Source: Thelonectria olida
Lineage: Eukaryota; Ascomycota; Sordariomycetes; Hypocreales; Nectriaceae
NCBI GenBank assembly: GCA_020736575.1
Contig: JAGPYM010000002.1
Span: 2,480,001-2,544,000, forward strand
Direction: 5' to 3'
Length of the DNA: 64,000 nt
The notes under the pieces were generated by a model that did not search any database, was not told the DNA's origin, and saw only the letters and a program-made list of their open reading frames with translations. Within the stretch, counting starts at the first letter, position 1. Every line of letters begins with the position of its first letter. Below are positions 12,901 to 24,004 of this stretch, one piece after another. The translations under genes and the position numbers were made by a program.

Positions 12901-13954
12901 TAAGCATGGTGTAAAAATGCCTAGGAACTCACCCATAAGTCATCAAAGCTCATGACATCTTGGCGAACATGACTGGATATGGTTAGTCGTGATGCTTCAT
13001 CATGTCGGCTCGAAGTAACTCACAGCCACCTGAATAGAGATTGCTTCCGGTCATTCGATCCATGGACTGTTGTCAGAGCGGCACTATGCGAACTACCAAG
13101 TTCAGCATTCCCCGTATACTGTGAAAGCTTGACATTAGTCGGGCATGAACTCCTTAGTTTGCCCCGCTCATCTTTTGGCGGAGCTCTGTCCTCGAACTCG
13201 GGCTGTTCGGTATCGGAGTCGCCATCCTTGGATGACTCTGCCAAGGACTGCGACGGAATAGAAAACTGGAAAGTTTCGTATTCCTCGTCATCGCTGGTGT
13301 GGCTAGCCTGGCGAGGTGGCAGAGGAGTCAACACCTCCCTGTAATGGCTGTATGGTCTATAGGGAGGTTCCGAATCTGAATCGTTGTATCCTGAAAACGG
13401 AGATTGTGATCTTGAATGAGATTGAACTTCAGCTGCTCGAGTTCGATGTCGAGATGTGACCTCAGTACGAGACTCGTCAGTATCCTGGCCGGTTGGTCTT
13501 CGATTCCAGTCATCCCAGTCCTCATTCTCATCCTGGTCAAGACGAGTTGGAGATTCGGAGAATCTGGACACGTTCTGGGCAGTCGTTGGCCCGTCCTGAC
13601 TTGCAGGCCGATAGTTGTCCTCAACGTCACCATTTGCTAGACGCCGTGGGTTTGATCGAAGAAAAGCTGGCTCTTGACGATATTGGCTACGGGAACCAAG
13701 CCTGTCGCCACTGCCTCGTCGGACACGTCTTCTCTCATTGGTAGCACTATCGACACTGTCGTAAGTTCCACGACGTGGGCGGGCTCCCGAGCCCGGACGA
13801 ATTGTTCGCCTTGGGGGTTGCTGTCACCAATGGTCAGTCACGAAGAAGCACAAGTTGAAGCAGGAAGGAATAGGGTCAAATGTACCGGAATGGGCTCTTC
13901 CTCTTCTGCGAAGCGCACGTGGGCAGAACCGCCATCCTCACCGCGCTGAGCCAT
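9996..13954 (-). CDS. CorA-family (CorA/ZntB-like) membrane protein
   Basis: Nine exons close in frame: 13954-13886, 13820-13024, 12972-12933, 12881-12464, 12414-12242, 12195-12050, 11995-11539, 11486-11058 and 11006-9996, giving 1179 residues. The first 290 residues are charged and Ser/Arg-rich, probably disordered. The body is mainly helical. Near the C-terminus, two membrane segments (about 1025-1045 and 1061-1083) flank the CorA signature GMN at about 1047-1049, in the context SIFGMNTTDV. CorA proteins are pentameric channels for Mg2+ or related divalent cations. In this fungal group the family is very large and its ion is mostly untested, so transport of a particular metal is inference. 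About 130 residues follow the last membrane segment, which is longer than in bacterial CorA. The intron between exons 6 and 7 is of the GC-AG type. Confidence 0.88.
11996..12049 (-). other. GC-AG intron in the CorA-family gene
   Basis: This 54-bp intron begins GCAAGC and ends TTTATAG, with a CTGATAAC branch-like site before the acceptor. No GT donor nearby keeps the frame: the only late GT donor would leave a 20-bp intron. Using GC restores a continuous reading through Lys-Ile-Gly-Ser-Pro-Pro. Confidence 0.75.
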
Positions 13955-14656
13955 GGCGAGAGTGGAATGGACAGAAATTGAACAGGTGTAAGATCGTTGC
14001 TAAATCAAGCCTTAAAATTGGGCGAAAATCGGGGCACCTTAAGAGGCAGCTGCGACGGTCATGCACCTCCCCCCTCTTGAATATCACAACGGCTAAGCTA
14101 CTAACATGAGCAGCCTTAGGAATAGGTAGGTACAAATGGGCACTCAAGGCAGACTCTCGAAACAGCGGAGAAGCGGACTTGTGATGGCCTCACAACTCCC
14201 AGCCACCCTCTCTCTCGGCTTTAGTTAGCGCTTACTACATAACTTGTCGCGGATCAATAGTGACGGATCATCCCGCCTGACGGTGCACTGGCTGGCCACT
14301 CACAACCCCTGGTTCGCCACTTCCTCAGTGGAGATTCATATGGATAGGTACCTAGTAGGTAGGTATCATCAATAACTTCAAGTTCCCACTGTACTTCGTC
14401 GTGTGAGGAAGAACTCTCCACTGCCTGTATCGTCTCCCTCGACATATCTTTCTCTTTCTTTTCAATTTCGAAAAAAAGAAAGAAAAGAAAAGAAAAAAAA
14501 CCATTTCCAAAAGAGCTCCAATTGCAAGATTACACACAAGACGCCAGCCTGCCAATGTTCCTAATGTCCATACAATCGTTACTCATGTGTGGTCGCCCAA
14601 TAATTCCATACAGACCTCTAGGTTCGGTTGATTAGTAGATTCGTACGAGTATTTCC
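13955..14656. other. Intergenic region upstream of the CorA-family gene
   Basis: Promoter and leader of the minus-strand CorA gene and 3' region of the BTB gene. It contains an A/G-rich tract at about 14468-14501 and a short AGGT repeat near 14345. No coding signal was seen. Confidence 0.6.
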
Positions 14657-16078
14657 TCAAAGCGAGCTGCGGCGATAGTTCAGTTCGACTCCTTCTTCTA
14701 TGTCGAGCGCCGTTCTGCTAAAGCTCTTGTCTGTGAGGTCCATACCAACACGCTCGTCGCCTTTGCTGCTCTTGAAGAGCTTGTTGAGCACAGCGTCGGG
14801 CGCCACAGGACTGTTCATCGAGGGGTTGGAATCCCTCAAGAGTCTTCGATACTCTGCTAAATCCAGCATGAGCGTCGGGTACACATTTGCCCAACTCGAC
14901 GGATTAAAGACGGGTTGGCCCACGAGCCAGAAGAGAGTCGCGTCGAAAACACTCGCCATTGCCAGCCTCATAGGCACCATGAGATCCTGGGTCCCATAAT
15001 AATAGAGGATATCCAAGGCATTGTGGTAGTGGAAGGAGAATCGCATCCATTCGTGGTAGTCCATTGGTCGGCCGAGATAGCTCCATGTCACCACTAATTT
15101 CCCGAGTTCCTTGCATGTCTTTTCGACATTCTGGAGCAGACGAGCTGCTAGTTTGCCCATTCGCAGGTAGACAGCTGCCGCATATGCCAGGACACATCTT
15201 GCAAGGTGGCTAACGTCCCAAGGGCTGGTTTCGTCAAATTCGAAAACTTCGAGTTCTGCCGTCACATCTGTTAGTCAAATCGCACCTCTGACAGAGCAGG
15301 GTTATGAAACTCACTTCCGGTGTAGGCAAATCTCAGACAATGCGCTGCAGCTTCGCCGGAGCAATCCATGTACACGTGGACCGGAGACCCGTCCTGTAGA
15401 ACTCTCATCAGCACAAGACACTTGATGCGGAACATGAATAGCAGTACTTACCCGGTTCGGCGGCTGGAGATTGTCCTGAAACCAACCCGACTCGGGTTCC
15501 ACGATGTTGCGGTGGATGCGAAAAGTCATGGTGTTTGACTGTACCACCACATCAGCGCCAAACGGCCGTGTCCAAAGACTGTGAACAGTGTCAGCCGTTG
15601 CCAAGATGGCCAACCACATTGCTCAAGGAAAGGTGCAGGGGAGGGAGACTTACTTTGCTGTGGCCTCCTTGGCGGCGGCTTCGAATAGATGACGGGAAGA
15701 CGAATCTGAGCAAGTGGAAACGGAGCGTGTGGTGAGCGGTAGCTGCGAGGCATCTGCTTCTGCATCTGCGTCTATTCGTACTCCTGCATCTCCATTGCCA
15801 GACTGGGGATAAGACGATCCAGAGGAGGCTCGGGAAGATCTGGTGGCTGAAACTGAAACCGGAGGCTCCAGGACGGGACACGGAGGCTTGTCACCAGCTC
15901 TTGGAAGTGCCGGGAAGTCGGGAGAAGCGAAGGATGTCGATGATTTGCAAGCCCATGGGCTGACCCGGGGTGGGGAGGCTGGTCGCAGTTTCTTGGAGGT
16001 TTCGTTCTTCCGGGCAGACACAGGCGTCGATGCAGGAGGCCTCTTCTTCGGCCTCCCGTCGATCGAACACCGATGCAT
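14657..16078 (-). CDS. BTB/POZ-domain protein
   Basis: Four exons, 16078-15654, 15578-15452, 15393-15315 and 15267-14657, give 413 residues, and all splice phases close. The first 141 residues are low-complexity Ser/Ala/Pro with basic patches and probably disordered. The BTB fold begins at about residue 142: LWTRPFGADVVVQ, then the typical FRIHRNIVEPESGWF, and later VHVYMDCSGEAAAHCLRFAYTG. These match the DV-hydrophobic, 'F.vHk.il...S..F' and 'l..lYtg' landmarks of the family. A helical C-terminal half follows. Fungal BTB proteins of this layout are abundant and mostly uncharacterised; some act as Cullin-3 adaptors, but nothing in the sequence proves that here. It is transcribed in tandem with the CorA gene and divergently from the thioredoxin-PITH gene. 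Confidence 0.85.
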
Positions 16079-17266
16079 GGTCGAGTTTCTCTTGCGTAAT
16101 TCTCTCTTCGCAACAAAGTATTTATTGTATGGAGTAGTAGTGTCGAGTGAAAATCGTCGAGTAGAGCTCTCAGGCCGGGAGTGACGGCTTGGCCGAGGTA
16201 TGGGCGAATAGCTAAAGCGTGGTGAGCGCAGTCAACGACCAGGCATGCAGGGGCAATTGCAGGTGCAGCTGCATGAGGAACCGTTAGGGTCGCACGAGTT
16301 TATTATATGGCGATGCACTGCCATGTTCGGGTGTCCAGCTTCTGATTTGTGAATCAATAGTCTTGCTGCCAGCTGTCGAGCAGCTGTCAGATCAACATTG
16401 CTTATTCTCGAGAACAGGCAGGCTGGGTCCAAATCGGCAAATGAGAGGCGTTAAATGACTTCATTTTATATCCTGTATCAACATGACTGTAAGGTACGAG
16501 TTGTCTGATTTACAACCCGTCAGTTTGCTTGTCATTCGATATCTATATTCATGGTGTTAGTGACAGACTGCTGCCGTCACCGGATGCAAGAATACACCAA
16601 CACGCAACAACAGGCAGACGGGTATAAGATGAAAGTGAACATTATTGATCGCGTATGCGACGTATTCTAATGTTCTTCATCACACCATTGTTGAGGTGGG
16701 ATCAAAGTGTTCTACTGGTATTGGTCTCCTTACAGGTGCTATGTATATGTAGTCAATTGCTAGCGGGGCTCCATCTCATGCATGCAAGACGTCCAATGAT
16801 ATGGGCGTGTTGACTTGGGATGAGAACCTGCATGTTGAATCTTGTTGATTTTGAGTCCCCGAGGTGGTGAGCTAGCTCTAATGCGTCCTGTGAGCAGCGG
16901 CCACTTCTAACCCATACTCGCCTCGACTGGTTCTGGCGGTGATGGGCCTTCGTAGGATGATTGACTTGCCATCGCATCGTCCCGAGTTTATCCAGGTGCA
17001 AAGAAGCAGTGCTCTCGGTCGGGTCGAGAAATGTTTATTCCGATATCAAGTCGGTCGCCAGGCAGTCGCCATTCAGACGTAATGACGCTAGCCCCGGTAA
17101 AGCGATTGCCCCTCCAGGCACGGCCCAAGGACGGGACAATGGAGGGGTCCTGTCCTGAGTGTCATCTCCAGGCGATTTGTAACTTTGCATTTTCTCCTGC
17201 CACACCGTCATAGCATAGCCGCCGCCCACTTCAAATCACAAACACCCGTTGATTGACACCCTCAAC
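16079..17266. other. Divergent intergenic region (BTB gene / thioredoxin-PITH gene)
   Basis: 1.2 kb separates two head-to-head starts, so it should hold both promoters. I found no coding frame, RNA gene or repeat of note. Confidence 0.6.
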
Positions 17267-18441
17267 ATGTCCAGCAACACCGTCTCAATAACCTCCAAGG
17301 AGCAGTTTGACGGCCTCCTCAAGACCTCGTTCATCGTCGTCGCTGACTGTAAGCCCCGCCTTCATGCCATCATTGCTCCCCATCGTCAACATGACCCCGC
17401 CGCTTCTGATATCACGAAGCGTGTCAAAATGCACCTCGTTCCATTTTCCTTGACAAGACACTGACAGAGCCAAATCTACAGTCTGGGCTGAGTGGTGCGC
17501 CCCTTGCAAGCAGATCGCTCCCATCTACGAGACCCTGGCCGAGTCTTTGTCGCGTCCTAACCTTGTCACCTTTGTCAAGGTCAACAACGATACACAAACC
17601 GACCTCTCTAAACAATACGGCATCACTGCCCTCCCCACCTTCGTCGTCTTCCGTGATGGGGTGGAGATCGATAGAGTCCAGGGCGCAGATCAACAGAAGC
17701 TGAAGGGCGTGCTCAAGAAGACCGCCATGGAGATGTTGAAGCTCGGGGAGGGCGATACTGATTCGCCTGGTTCGAAACCAAGCTCTGGCAACGCCTGGAG
17801 GGGAGCTGAGATTCCTCGAGGCTGCGACGACATCACTGATCAAATTGAGTTGAAGGGTTGCGAGCTCTTGAACGCGGATGAGGATGCTGGCCCCGTCAAA
17901 GTTCTCTTCGAAACCTCCAAGCCCAGTGCTTTGGAGGGTAAGGGCAAGGCCACGTCGAAGGACTGGACCCAAAGTGGCGCTGATGACCAGCTGCTGCTGT
18001 ACATTCCCCTCCAGTCCATTGTTAAGCTCCACACTCTCCAGGCAAGTTGCACCTGTTTGTTCAGCTCTGAAAAACTCAATCCATTCTAACCACAGGCTCT
18101 AGATCACATCCCTACCACCCCAAGACGATGATGAGGCTCCCATGCGACCAGGCACTATCCATCTCTTCGTGAACCGCACCCAGAACCTCGACTTCGACGA
18201 AGCAGAGGAGGCTGACTCCACTCAAACGATTGAGCTTTCGCCTCAGGACTGGAACGACGAGGGAACCGTGAGCGTGAGCTTGAGATATGTCAAGTTCCAG
18301 AAGACTTCCAGTTTGATCATCTTCGTCCGGAACGGTGATGGTGATGCAGAGACTGTTCGCATAGACAGGATCAGGCTGCTTGGCGAGGCTGGCGCCAAGA
18401 GGAATATGGGCAAGCTCCAGAAGATCGGCGATGACGAATAA
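17267..18441 (+). CDS. Thioredoxin-like protein with PITH domain (TXNL1 homologue)
   Basis: Three exons, 17267-17348, 17482-18041 and 18103-18441, give 326 residues. Residues 1-105 are a thioredoxin fold with the active site WCAPC at Cys33/Cys36 and the cis-proline loop ALPTFVVF. After a linker, residues about 150-320 form a PITH domain (LKGCELLN, then the jelly-roll strands ending in VRIDRIRLLGE). In other eukaryotes TXNL1 binds the 26S proteasome through this PITH domain and works as a redox protein, so the same cytosolic role is expected. The usual thioredoxin centre is CGPC; the second position here is Ala. Intron 2 is GC-AG. Length fits fungal members, which are somewhat longer than the 289-residue human protein. 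Confidence 0.93.
18042..18102 (+). other. GC-AG intron in the thioredoxin-PITH gene
   Basis: The donor reads CAG|GCAAGT, identical to the GT consensus except for the T to C change. The branch-like TTCTAAC is followed by two AGs. Only the second (GCTCTAG) keeps the PITH reading frame (Leu-Gln-Ile-Thr-Ser-Leu-Pro-Pro). Length 61 bp. Confidence 0.85.
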
Positions 18442-20003
18442 GGGTGGGATATTAGGCCAATACGGGTATCATAACGAGCATTCTCATGTCAATTCAGAGA
18501 AAACCAGACATGCTACTCGGCGCAGTAGCCGGCAATGGAGTTCAGGCAGCACAAAGCGGTACTATGTCGCTCAAAACATGTAGAGAATTTTTCTAGAGAC
18601 TATCACGTCTCAAGCATAGACATCAAGTCCAGAACAGCACAAAACGAGAACTCACGCTCATACTTACGACAGTTAGATCGGCCGTGAGGCCCTCGAAATC
18701 GATTCCGAGTCCACTCTCGACTGTTATCATCAACCGCGTCTTTGACACGGGCATGCTCTTTTCGAGGCGCAAGGCCAGGCAAGAGAAATAAATCACGAAT
18801 TTGGAATGTCCTGCCTCCCAACCACGACTATGGTGTCTGAAGCACCAAAACCAGGCGATGGTAGGGCGGGCCTGCAATTATGATCGATCTGGGGCATGAT
18901 TGACGCACGATGTATCCATTGGTGAGGGATTCGAGCAACACGGAGAAAAAATTTCAGATCATGCCAGCCGCACGAAGAAGAAAGAGAAAAGAAGAGTAAA
19001 GCCTCGTCGCGCGTTCGCAAATTTTATGCTGTCTCTGGAGACCCGCTTCCGCGGGCTATTACATTTTCCGGTTGTCCCACTCTTCATGTGGTGTATAGGG
19101 TAAGCTCGTTCCACTTGAACTCAGTAAATTATTACGATTCGTGACCACAGCCCTTCACTTTCCAACCGTCAATGTCGTTTTTATTTCTAATCAGCTCATA
19201 ATTGGATGCTTAATTGACTGTGCCTGGATGGTGCAGGATCGTGATGGTTGTCTTTTTAGGATGTTCTATTGTGGCGGATTTAAAAGCTATCTTCCAAATC
19301 TGGTTTCCCGCAGCAAAACAATGGGGATGGCTTCATCTACTCTAAACAACTGCCGTTCTCGACCACGTTGCAGCCCATCAGATCGGTCGGCAAAACGATA
19401 TCCATCCCCACTCTGGTACATGCACCGTCGGTATCCCTGCTACGACTATCGTATATGCAGACTGATATATCAGACAGTCAGGATCAGTTCAACCGCCGTT
19501 GAGGCATGGTAACACAGGAATCCTGCGACAACGGCGCAGGTAACCCAGATCGTTATCGCACAGACGCGCAATCAACCCATGACGACCTCGGTTCCCCTCT
19601 CAAAAGCGTCCAATAGCTCCGCGATAGCATGCGTGATATCTTACCCATTCGCTATCCGAAACGAGCACATCACCAACACCTGCTTAGTCGAAGCCGCGGA
19701 TGTTGACATCAACCTCCGCTATTCGTGCGAAAACGGGCCTCACGATGCAACGACAAACGGCGGGAAACCAACGCGATCCGATCTCCACCAAGTCGAGTGA
19801 CTTTTGGGAGCGGGGAGCTTTGCCTCGACAGACGGGATGGGATCGTGGGGTGATTACGGAGCCCCCCAAGCACGATCATGCTGGGGTCGCCCACTTCAGT
19901 TGGGGGAAATATATGTTTGTTGCCTAGAGAAGAAGAAGGGAAAGGCACTTGATCATTTCCCATACCAAAGAGGTTATTCACCGACAGACAAGCAAGAGTC
20001 GCC
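18442..20003. other. Intergenic region, 1.6 kb
   Basis: 3' region of the thioredoxin-PITH gene and upstream region of the 2EXR gene. The ORFs here are short and unlike known proteins. No RNA gene or mobile element was seen. Confidence 0.6.
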
Positions 20004-20903
20004 ATGCCCACAAAATTCCAGGACTTTACCAAGTTGCCGCCGGAGCTCCGTTCCATGATATGGATGCACGCCCTGCCAGAGTCTCGAGTCTTTGAGATCC
20101 TCGCCACACCCCAGTCGAATTCCAAAACCCCAGCTGAGTATGGCCTCACGTTTGCAAACAGCTGCAGCGAGCCACCGCCAGCTCTGGCTGCCGCGTGCAA
20201 GGAGTCGCGCTCGATTGTGCTGCGGTTTTACAAGGAAGTGACGCTGTCTCGCACTACCAAGTACATCGATCCTTCGAGAGACATCATCCTCCTGGAGCCG
20301 TACCTTCTCATCAGACGGTTGCTGCGAGCGCTTCACTTTCTGGCTCAGATTTCTATTCTGAAAGACCGAATAAGCCAAATCGCGCTTGGAACGTCGTATG
20401 GGTTCAGCACGGGCATCTCCCATCCCGTCATCAGCGGGAAAGTGTCCAAGAACAACACGAAGATGCTACTGGGAAAGCTCTCGAGGTTCCCACGCCTAGA
20501 AAAGGTCTTGTTCATCATCCACGAAGAGTTCCAATTCATCACGCCAAAGGCTACGCTGGCTGGGTGGAACTACGGGCTCCAGCACTTCCACCACAGCTAC
20601 TCTCGAAAGCTGGAGGGAGAGTTTTCGAGCAGTAGTTTGCACGACCGGTGGAGTTTTCACCAGAACGAGCTGCAATTCTACCCTCTCAAAGTTGAAGACG
20701 CCAAAGACGATGACGTGGAAGAGTTCGGAGAAGAGGAAGAGGAGGAAGAGCACGATCGTTTACCGACAAACGAGGACTGGAGACGGTTCAGACGACGGTT
20801 CCTGAGGGCGGTTTACTTGTCCGGGGAAAAGAACACACGGCCGAAGGTGGCTCGGCTGAAGGTCGAGGGAGCCAACCTGCTGTGGAGATATAATTCATAC
20901 TGA
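20004..20903 (+). CDS. 2EXR-domain protein
   Basis: Intronless, 299 residues, start ATG at 20004 (context gccATGcc). It opens with the hallmark of the fungal 2EXR family: F.dFtkLPPELRsmIW followed by ALPESRVFEI, then a conserved hydrophobic stretch and 'ALAAACKESRSIVL' at about residues 60-75. The middle is ordinary globular sequence, and residues about 235-250 are a Glu/Asp run. 2EXR proteins are greatly expanded in filamentous ascomycetes and resemble the LPxE part of F-box proteins; their function is unknown. Its neighbour downstream is another lineage-expanded family (Clr5), so this may be a fast-evolving pocket. Confidence 0.87.
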   Translation: MPTKFQDFTKLPPELRSMIWMHALPESRVFEILATPQSNSKTPAEYGLTFANSCSEPPPALAAACKESRSIVLRFYKEVTLSRTTKYIDPSRDIILLEPYLLIRRLLRALHFLAQISILKDRISQIALGTSYGFSTGISHPVISGKVSKNNTKMLLGKLSRFPRLEKVLFIIHEEFQFITPKATLAGWNYGLQHFHHSYSRKLEGEFSSSSLHDRWSFHQNELQFYPLKVEDAKDDDVEEFGEEEEEEEHDRLPTNEDWRRFRRRFLRAVYLSGEKNTRPKVARLKVEGANLLWRYNSY

Positions 20904-21880
20904 AATGTTAGCTCCTATATCGACAAGTTGAACGTAATGTTTCCCAGATTCCCTGGGTAGTTGTCTGTGTTTGCCATGTCACCTGTCCCGGCTGCTTCCA
21001 TGGATGATAAGGTACCTTGGGTAGGGTAAGCTGACACAAGAGACGCCGCCGGTCGACGAGAAGGGACTCAGGGAAGCCATCGTGATGACCCAAAGAGGAA
21101 AACAAATATCAGACTAAAGGATTGACGTCCTTGTCGATGCCACACGTTCCAACATGCAGACACGGCATCGGAGAGGCAAGTGTGGATCAAGGTGCTCGAC
21201 GAACCAAGGCTCCTGTACGACAGAGGCGTGCAGCCGCTAAAGCAGTGGAGCACCGACTTTATTTCACGAGATTCAAGATGAAATTTCTGTGCACTTTGCG
21301 CAGAACGTATACGTACCGACGTTTGTTAACGCGCGGTTAGACGAGAAGCTACTGAACAAGCGCTGATGGGAAACAATGCAACCAAGAAGAATGAAAACGA
21401 GGGTCCATTTCGTCATCAATCACGAGTTTCAAAGCCTCCTACGTACTGCATACGTAGTAGTAGAAATTCGTGGTGTGACAGAGGCTTGTTTCTTGTCCGT
21501 AATTGGGCTAGTGCCCCGGCTCATGCAAGGAACTTGCACAACCAATCATCACCTGCCGCAAACGGGTCCTCTCTGCCCGTTTAACACTTCGATTCGTACG
21601 GCGCAGCATCTTCTAAAGGATGAGGCGTCTCGACATCGTCGTCAAAATCCGTTCGCCATGCACCACACGCGACGGTCCGGCATGCCGATGCCGTTGCTGA
21701 TGCCGATATTGAATCTGCAAATCACACGCTTTGAGACTCTCCGTGGCGGGTATCGACGCCGCGGCTGTTGTGTCTGTGTCGACGCCTGAGTATCGGAGAC
21801 CCTCGACGCACCCCGACGAAACAAAAGTCGAGAAACCGCATATCAAACCTCGGACTCGCATCTCAGCTCATCCTGGGGTC
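20904..21880. other. Intergenic region between the 2EXR and Clr5 genes
   Basis: 1 kb between tandem genes. An open frame continues upstream of the Clr5 start (to about 21731) without an ATG, so it is taken as leader. Nothing else was recognised. Confidence 0.55.
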
Positions 21881-23420
21881 ATGATGTCGGCCCTGCCTGT
21901 CCTGGCGCCCCGCCTCCCGGGCTGCCCTCCCATCATGGAAGAGAGATCTTACCCCAAGGAGCATACCGAGGATGAGTGGGAGTCAATGAGAGACCTCATC
22001 AAGACCCTGTACATTTGTGACAACCGCAAGTTGAATGAGACCATGGCTATTCTCCAGGCCAGACATGGCTTTGCTGCAACGTGAGTATCTGCGAATAAGC
22101 GCCTTTGTGTAACCTGACAACGGTAAGCTAATTGCCGCCTCGCATAGAGAACAAATGTTTAAGAAACGGTTAAAGAAGTGGAAGCTGAGGAAGCGTGCAT
22201 ATCGCAAAAGCCCGTCCGCCTCAACCGCTTCTACTCCGGTGCCGGCTTCTGAAACCCCATGTGTGAGTCCAACTGATGCGCATGTCGCCATGGACGACAA
22301 AATTCCATGTCAGACAGAGACTTGCAAAGCACTTGTCCAACCGTCAAATATTGGGCCTTATGCAGATCTCGAACTGATCCTTGGCAATACCTTCTCCTGG
22401 AGCCAGGCGAAGCTGGACTCTCACTATGTCATCTCGGATCCCATGTCCAAGTATCTTGCAAATCCAAATCACCCTCCTATTCAGGACAGTCGTACCATGT
22501 ACCGGACCTTTGAGCTCGTATTCGATTTGTGGTTCCATGGGAAGGGCAACCTGGCTGGCATGGCAGCTCGGAGAGGCTTTTCTGTGCTCGAATATGTCTT
22601 GACCGACGACCACCCGGACCTGGTCTGGCACTTTCTAGATACCATTTATGACATGGTAGATCGAGGACACCTTCAACTTCTCACCATGTTCTTGGACCAT
22701 GCAACGGCCTTGGCGCGACACCAACTCGCCGCCCAACATCCGCTCCTCAAGATCCTCGATCAACTGAGGAAATGCAACTATCAAAGCGACGAAGGGCGGA
22801 AATATATTTGTCACCTCTTGCGCCAGGCCTGGCTGCGAAATGTCGACCTTCTTTCTGAAAACATCAGCGATTCAGGGCCCCAGAGGCTCTGGCTTTACGA
22901 GCAGTTAATCTGGGATGGACGGACACGGCTACGGAAAGGCAGTGATTTAGCCAAGAGGCGAGAAGCCATGAACAGTGCATTGGAGGCCATGGCGGAATCA
23001 CCACAATTCCAAACAACCAACGACGACTCAGATCAACTTCGAGTGGAAGCACTGAGGCTTGAGTTTACCCAGATGGACGTCGGAGACAGGAAAAAGGCGG
23101 AACAATTGGCCCTCAACTTGCTCGATAGGACGAGCTCTGATGATGCGTCAAGGTCAAATGCCCGATTCCACGCATATGCTCGCAAAATGTTGGCTCGAGT
23201 CCACCAAGACAGGCAGGAATGGGACATTGCGGAAGAGAACTTGCAATGTGCGGTCCGCAAACGAGAGGCGGCCCACGGAACGAACAACAATCTGAGGGTG
23301 ATACGAGACTTGTGGGTGCTTGCTGGGCACTACCAAAAGGCTGGCCGGGCCGAAGATTCAGAGGCCATCACGGCAGATGCGCTGTCAAGGGCAGAGAGAT
23401 ATCTGGAGGAAGATTTCTGA
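21881..23420 (+). CDS. Clr5-domain protein with TPR-like C-terminus
   Basis: Two exons, 21881-22080 and 22148-23420, give 490 residues. The start is ambiguous between two adjacent ATGs at 21881 and 21884; the first is used. Residues about 25-80 are a Clr5 domain: 'W..mrdlIktLYicdnrkLnetmailqarhgFaAt' then, across the intron, 'eqmFKKRLKKWKLRK'. Clr5 domains are short helical, basic modules named after S. pombe Clr5, which is linked to gene silencing; most family members are uncharacterised. Residues about 330-480 are helical repeats resembling TPRs, including ARKMLARVHQDRQEWDIAEE and a paired 'vlAGHYQKAGRAEDSEAI'. The arrangement of N-terminal Clr5 and C-terminal TPR is common in fungi. DNA or chromatin binding is inference. 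Confidence 0.88.
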
Positions 23421-24004
23421 TTACTTTGGCCGAGGCTTCATGTGTTGGCTGAAATGGCTCAGCTGAAATGTGCATGGGTTCTGGGTGGTCCAGTCGCTCT
23501 CTTTCGGTACCAGGGCTTGATCCTTCATGGTTACCTTTGCCAAAGGCGTTTTTGATGGCCTGGATTTAGTTTAGACGCAAGGGTGTGCATCTCTGGGACA
23601 TACGGCGAGTGAATGCGAGGATGGTTTAAACACACATGTACTTTGTATATATAAGTACACGCGCATACCCGTACGGCATCATTTACGCACACGAAATGAA
23701 AACCTGATTCTTACTTCACGATGAAGACGATGGTGTTGACAATGACAGACACAAAAGTTGTGCGCCTTGTCCTTGAGAACACCTCTCCCTTACAACTTCG
23801 GTGGTGGGTGCCTAGCCACATGCCACCGCCACAATGACGTTGACACTTTCCCCATCCCGCTCTCTTGGCTACTTTGTCTTTACTTGCATTCAACGCTCTT
23901 GGTTGCTAAGCAGCTTGACACCATCGCCTTCAGCAATCTTATTTGTTCATGTCGAGGACTTCTTTCTTTCACACATACCGTCCCTATAGAACCGCTGAGC
24001 GAAA
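23421..24004. other. Intergenic region upstream of the J-domain gene
   Basis: About 580 bp. It contains a TATATATAAG stretch near 23645 and a CT-rich leader before the J-domain start. No gene was seen. Confidence 0.55.

Noticed and set aside
17424..18032. 202-codon minus-strand ORF
   Set aside because: Antisense to the thioredoxin and PITH coding exon. No motif of its own.
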